A DNA stretch of 64,000 bases from Planococcus ruber. GTDB lineage: Bacteria > Bacillota > Bacilli > Bacillales_A > Planococcaceae. The stretch is taken from assembly GCF_022819085.1 (NCBI RefSeq), contig NZ_JALHAG010000012.1:62001-126000 (forward strand), in the 5' to 3' direction. Shown here in pieces: positions 61,166 through 64,000 of this stretch. Position 1 is the first letter of the stretch; every line of letters begins with the position of its first letter. A program made the position numbers and the translations under genes. The notes under the pieces are model-generated. The model saw nothing but the letters and a program-made list of their open reading frames with translations, was not told where the DNA came from and did not search any database.

Positions 61166-62644
61166 TCAGTTATTCACAGCATCGATAAAGCGGTCGAACG
61201 CTTCCTTGTCTTTTAACACGCCTGCATCTTCAAGGACCCGGACGAACTTTTTGCCGAGCTCTTCCTGTAAAATCGCATCGGCATCTTCCGAAGTCTGAAG
61301 CGTGCCGTACTGCGCTTTTAGCTGTTCTGCCCATTCCAGGTGCGGAAAGGCGATCGTGTGCGGCTTGCCAAGCAGGAACGCCTGGATTTCTGCGAGCTCT
61401 TCTTTCAGACGCGGCGGCAGAACCGCAAGCCCCATCACTTCAATCAATCCGATATTCTCTTTCTTGATGTGGTGGACATCCTCGTGCGGATGGAAAATGC
61501 CGGATGGATGAGCTTCTGACGTCCGGTTATTGCGCAGCACCAGATCGATTTCAAACAGCTCGCCGCGTTTTCTCGCAATCGGGGTGATCGTATTATGCGG
61601 CACGTCTCCTGTGAACGCTAACACGTCTGCTTGTTCATCGGAATAAGTTCGCCATTTCTGCAAAATCGCATCCGCCGCGTCCACAAGCGGCTCGATCGCG
61701 GCCGCTTTCAAGCGGATCACGGACAACGGCCATTTCACAACGGAAGCAGTGATTTCCGGATGGGCTTTCAACTGGAAGCCGAAAGCATCTTCCGCCCGGG
61801 TCATGGCAAATTCATAGCGCCCTGCCTGATAGTGGTCGTGGCTTAGGATCGAGCCGCCGACAATCGGCAGATCCGCGTTCGATCCGACAAAATAGTGGGG
61901 GAAGCATTCGGTAAAAGCAAGCAGCCGTTCAAAGCCTGAGCGGTCGATTTTCATGTCGCGGTGTTCTTCCGACAGCAGGATGCTGTGCTCGTTATAGTAG
62001 ACATAAGGCGAATATTGCAAATACCAATTCTCACCCCGAAGCGGAATTTTCACAATTCGGTGGTTGGCGCGGGCTGGGTAGCCGATCCGGCCGGTATAGC
62101 CTTCGTTTTCTTTGCACAACAGGCATTTCGGATAGCTTAAATTCTGTTTCATTTCCCGTTCCCGTTTGATCTGCATCGGATCTTTTTCGGGCTTGGATAA
62201 ATTGATCGTAATATCCATCTTGCCATATGGCGTATTTGTCTGATACGAAATATTTTTCCGGATCCGGTTCATCTGGATGTAATTGCTGTTCTGGCTTAAT
62301 CGGTAAAAATAATCGGTCGCAGCGACCGGCGATTCTGCGTATTTTTCATTGAATACGGCATTGATCACGGAAGGCCGTGCCACAAAGCAATTGATGATAT
62401 TGGCCGACAGCATTTCCTTGTCGTCCAGCATATGGGAGATTACGCCTTTTTCGACCGCATAATCGACCAACTCTTCCAGAAGGTTCGGGATCGTATCTTC
62501 TGCCGGCTGAACCAGCTCTTCCGGAAACGATTCAAGGCCGAGCAGGTGCATGGCCTGGTTGCGCGCATAGTCCTGGTCCGCGGGTTCGATCAACCCGGCT
62601 TCCAGCGTTTTTTGGAGGAGTCCTGCAAGCGTTTTGTAGACCAT
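61166..62644 (-). CDS. galT: Galactose-1-phosphate uridylyltransferase, class II
   Basis: Exchanges galactose-1-phosphate and UDP-glucose in the Leloir pathway. The 492-residue protein is of the Gram-positive GalT2 type: ARPSVINAVFNEKYAESPVAATDYFYRLS, CLLCKENEGYTGR, the active-site block IVGGSILSHDHYQAGRYEF with catalytic His, and HPSGIFHPHEDVHHIKKENIGLIEVMGLAVLP. I chose ATG 62644 just after the galE stop, with AAAAGGA before it; the longer frame lies in galE. Last gene of galK-galE-galT. Confidence 0.95.
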   Translation of the reverse strand: MVYKTLAGLLQKTLEAGLIEPADQDYARNQAMHLLGLESFPEELVQPAEDTIPNLLEELVDYAVEKGVISHMLDDKEMLSANIINCFVARPSVINAVFNEKYAESPVAATDYFYRLSQNSNYIQMNRIRKNISYQTNTPYGKMDITINLSKPEKDPMQIKREREMKQNLSYPKCLLCKENEGYTGRIGYPARANHRIVKIPLRGENWYLQYSPYVYYNEHSILLSEEHRDMKIDRSGFERLLAFTECFPHYFVGSNADLPIVGGSILSHDHYQAGRYEFAMTRAEDAFGFQLKAHPEITASVVKWPLSVIRLKAAAIEPLVDAADAILQKWRTYSDEQADVLAFTGDVPHNTITPIARKRGELFEIDLVLRNNRTSEAHPSGIFHPHEDVHHIKKENIGLIEVMGLAVLPPRLKEELAEIQAFLLGKPHTIAFPHLEWAEQLKAQYGTLQTSEDADAILQEELGKKFVRVLEDAGVLKDKEAFDRFIDAVNN

Positions 62645-62646
62645 GT

Positions 62647-63645
62647 TTACACGTCCTTTTCGTAGCCGGCGGGATGCGCCGAATGCCAGCGCCACGCATC
62701 GCCAATGATTTTTTCAACGGACGTGTGGACCGGGTTCCAGCCAAGCACTTCACGCGCTTTGTCTGAGCTGGCGATCAAGGTTCCCGGGTCGCCGGCTCTG
62801 CGAGGGCCGATTTTCACCGGGATGTCTTTGCCGGTCACCTTACGCGCAGCGTCGATCATTTCGTTCACGGAAAAGCCTTGGCTGCTTCCGAGATTGAAGA
62901 CGTCGCTTTCGGCGCCGTTTCGAAGATAGTTAAGCGCCAACACATGCGCTTGGGTCAAATCCTCCACATGGACGTAATCGCGGATGCATGTTCCGTCGGG
63001 CGTATCGTAATCGTCGCCGAATACCGTAATGTCGCTCCGCTGGCCAAGCGCCGTCTGCAAAATGAGCGGCACAAGATGCGATTCGGGACGGTGGTCTTCG
63101 CCGATTTCCGCTGTTTCACGCGCACCTGCCACATTGAAGTAGCGCAGCGAGACAAATTTCAAGCCGTGGGCGAGTGCGGTCCATTTCATCATTTTTTCCA
63201 TCGTGAGCTTCGTTTCGCCGTACGTATTGCCGGGGTTGGTCGGCATCGTTTCGGTAATCGGCACCATTTCCGGCTCGCCGTAAGTGGCTGCGGTAGAAGA
63301 AAAGACGATTTTCTTCACGCCGTGGTTGACCATCGCCTTCAATAAAACCTGCGTGCCGTACACATTGTTATCGAAATACTTGAGCGGATTCTCCATCGAT
63401 TCTCCGACAAGCGAATTCGCCGCAAAATGCAGCACTTCGTCAATCGCTTCTTTTTCAAATACCGAATCCAAAAACACGGCATCCCGGATGTCGCCTTTAT
63501 AGAAGACCGCTTTCGGATGCACCGCTTCCCGGTGTCCGGTTTCCAAATTGTCGACAACGACAACTTCCATTCCTTGATCAATCAATTGGTAGACTGCATG
63601 GGAACCGATATAGCCGGCTCCGCCTAGTACTAATATCCGCATCAT
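62647..63645 (-). CDS. galE: UDP-glucose 4-epimerase
   Basis: NAD-dependent epimerase converting UDP-galactose to UDP-glucose. About 332 residues: Rossmann motif [17 protein letters not shown], Ser/Tyr/Lys catalytic set in FSSTAATYG and [24 protein letters not shown] block [12 protein letters not shown] and [18 protein letters not shown]. Its ATG shares a base with the galK stop (TGATG), so the two genes are translationally coupled. GAGGAG lies before it. Confidence 0.95.
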   Translation of the reverse strand: MMRILVLGGAGYIGSHAVYQLIDQGMEVVVVDNLETGHREAVHPKAVFYKGDIRDAVFLDSVFEKEAIDEVLHFAANSLVGESMENPLKYFDNNVYGTQVLLKAMVNHGVKKIVFSSTAATYGEPEMVPITETMPTNPGNTYGETKLTMEKMMKWTALAHGLKFVSLRYFNVAGARETAEIGEDHRPESHLVPLILQTALGQRSDITVFGDDYDTPDGTCIRDYVHVEDLTQAHVLALNYLRNGAESDVFNLGSSQGFSVNEMIDAARKVTGKDIPVKIGPRRAGDPGTLIASSDKAREVLGWNPVHTSVEKIIGDAWRWHSAHPAGYEKDV

Positions 63646-64000
63646 CAAAACTCCTCTGTCAGTTCTTTTGCACCGTCGGAAATTTTCGCTTCATAAAACG
63701 AAGGGGCATAGCCGAAGGCTTCGGTGTACTTCTGCGCAATCTGTTCCTTGAAGTTCGCGACTTCCGCGCTGTGGACAATCGCAATGGCGCATCCGCCAAA
63801 ACCGGCGCCGGTCATGCGCGCACCGATCACGCCGGGCAGCTGCCAAGCCGTTTCGGCAATGGTGTCGAGTTCCGCACCCGTCACTTCGTAGTCATCACGA
63901 AGCGAAATATGGGATTCATTCATCAGCTTGCCAAACTCTTGGAGCCGGCCTTGCTCGAGTTCCTGCAATGCCAGCAGCGTCCGCTCATTTTCATAGACGG
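63645..64000 (-). CDS. galK: Galactokinase, C-terminal part (cut by window end)
   Basis: Phosphorylates galactose at C1, first step of the Leloir pathway. Only the last 117 or so residues are in the window; the frame is open to base 64000 ([26 protein letters not shown]...). The GHMP-kinase motif 3 [16 protein letters not shown] and the [16 protein letters not shown] block identify it. The gene continues beyond the window upstream on this strand. Confidence 0.93.
   Translation of the reverse strand, partial: VYENERTLLALQELEQGRLQEFGKLMNESHISLRDDYEVTGAELDTIAETAWQLPGVIGARMTGAGFGGCAIAIVHSAEVANFKEQIAQKYTEAFGYAPSFYEAKISDGAKELTEEF

Overview
The window looks like chromosomal DNA from a moderate-GC member of the Bacillales, most likely Planococcaceae (Planococcus-like). 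This is inferred from strong AGGAGG-type ribosome binding sites, TTG and GTG starts, cre-like boxes, a YesN/YesM-type two-component system, an MsmX-type shared ATPase, CzrA/CzcD and rho-independent terminators after most operons. I see no rRNA, tRNA, phage, insertion sequence with transposase, or CRISPR array.

Layout. 1-4.9 kb: end of an ABC-2 permease gene, then a minus-strand cassette of a degradative class II HMG-CoA reductase, a two-TM protein and a TctA-like permease. A convergent-side XRE-cupin regulator gene lies just upstream, with a 45-bp near-perfect palindrome between them; this is a candidate mevalonate uptake and breakdown unit. 4.9-14.9 kb: a frameshifted methyltransferase, a GAF-GAF-PAS-GGDEF-EAL protein, DUF4385, a TIGR01777 epimerase, GNAT, DUF817, an alpha/beta hydrolase, SelO and BioY. 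15.1-23.6 kb: an alpha-glucoside utilisation locus (two GH13 glucosidases, ROK glucokinase, ABC importer without ATPase, LacI regulator). 23.7-30.4 kb: a MecA_N-type penicillin-binding protein, a MITE-like element, and marR with a heterodimeric ABC exporter. 30.6-37.0 kb: an AT-richer cassette (XRE-cupin, hydantoinase A and B, cupin, NCS1 permease) bracketed by an exact 27-bp direct repeat. 37.2-46.6 kb: small proteins, a HutG-like ureohydrolase, an OmpR-type two-component system, an MMPL transporter, a DJ-1/PfpI protein, czrA-czcD. 46.8-64 kb: a galactoside locus (YesN/YesM-like pair, ABC importer without ATPase, GH36, GH35, GH42), msmX, and the Leloir genes galT, galE and galK (galK cut by the window end).

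How it works together (inference). The two sugar importers each have a lipoprotein and two permeases but no ATPase, so the MsmX-like ATPase probably powers both. Imported alpha-glucosides are cut by the two GH13 enzymes and phosphorylated by the ROK kinase. Imported alpha- and beta-galactosides are cut by GH36, GH35 and GH42, and galactose enters the galK-galE-galT pathway.

The most unusual signal is a set of intergenic tandem arrays with a strict 21-bp period, each made of a conserved 10-14 bp core and a variable remainder. Six arrays were found, in three core families, each family twice. Each begins 7 to about 30 bp after the terminator or last hairpin of a plus-strand gene, and four of the six have exactly five units. 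I know of no named repeat class that matches.
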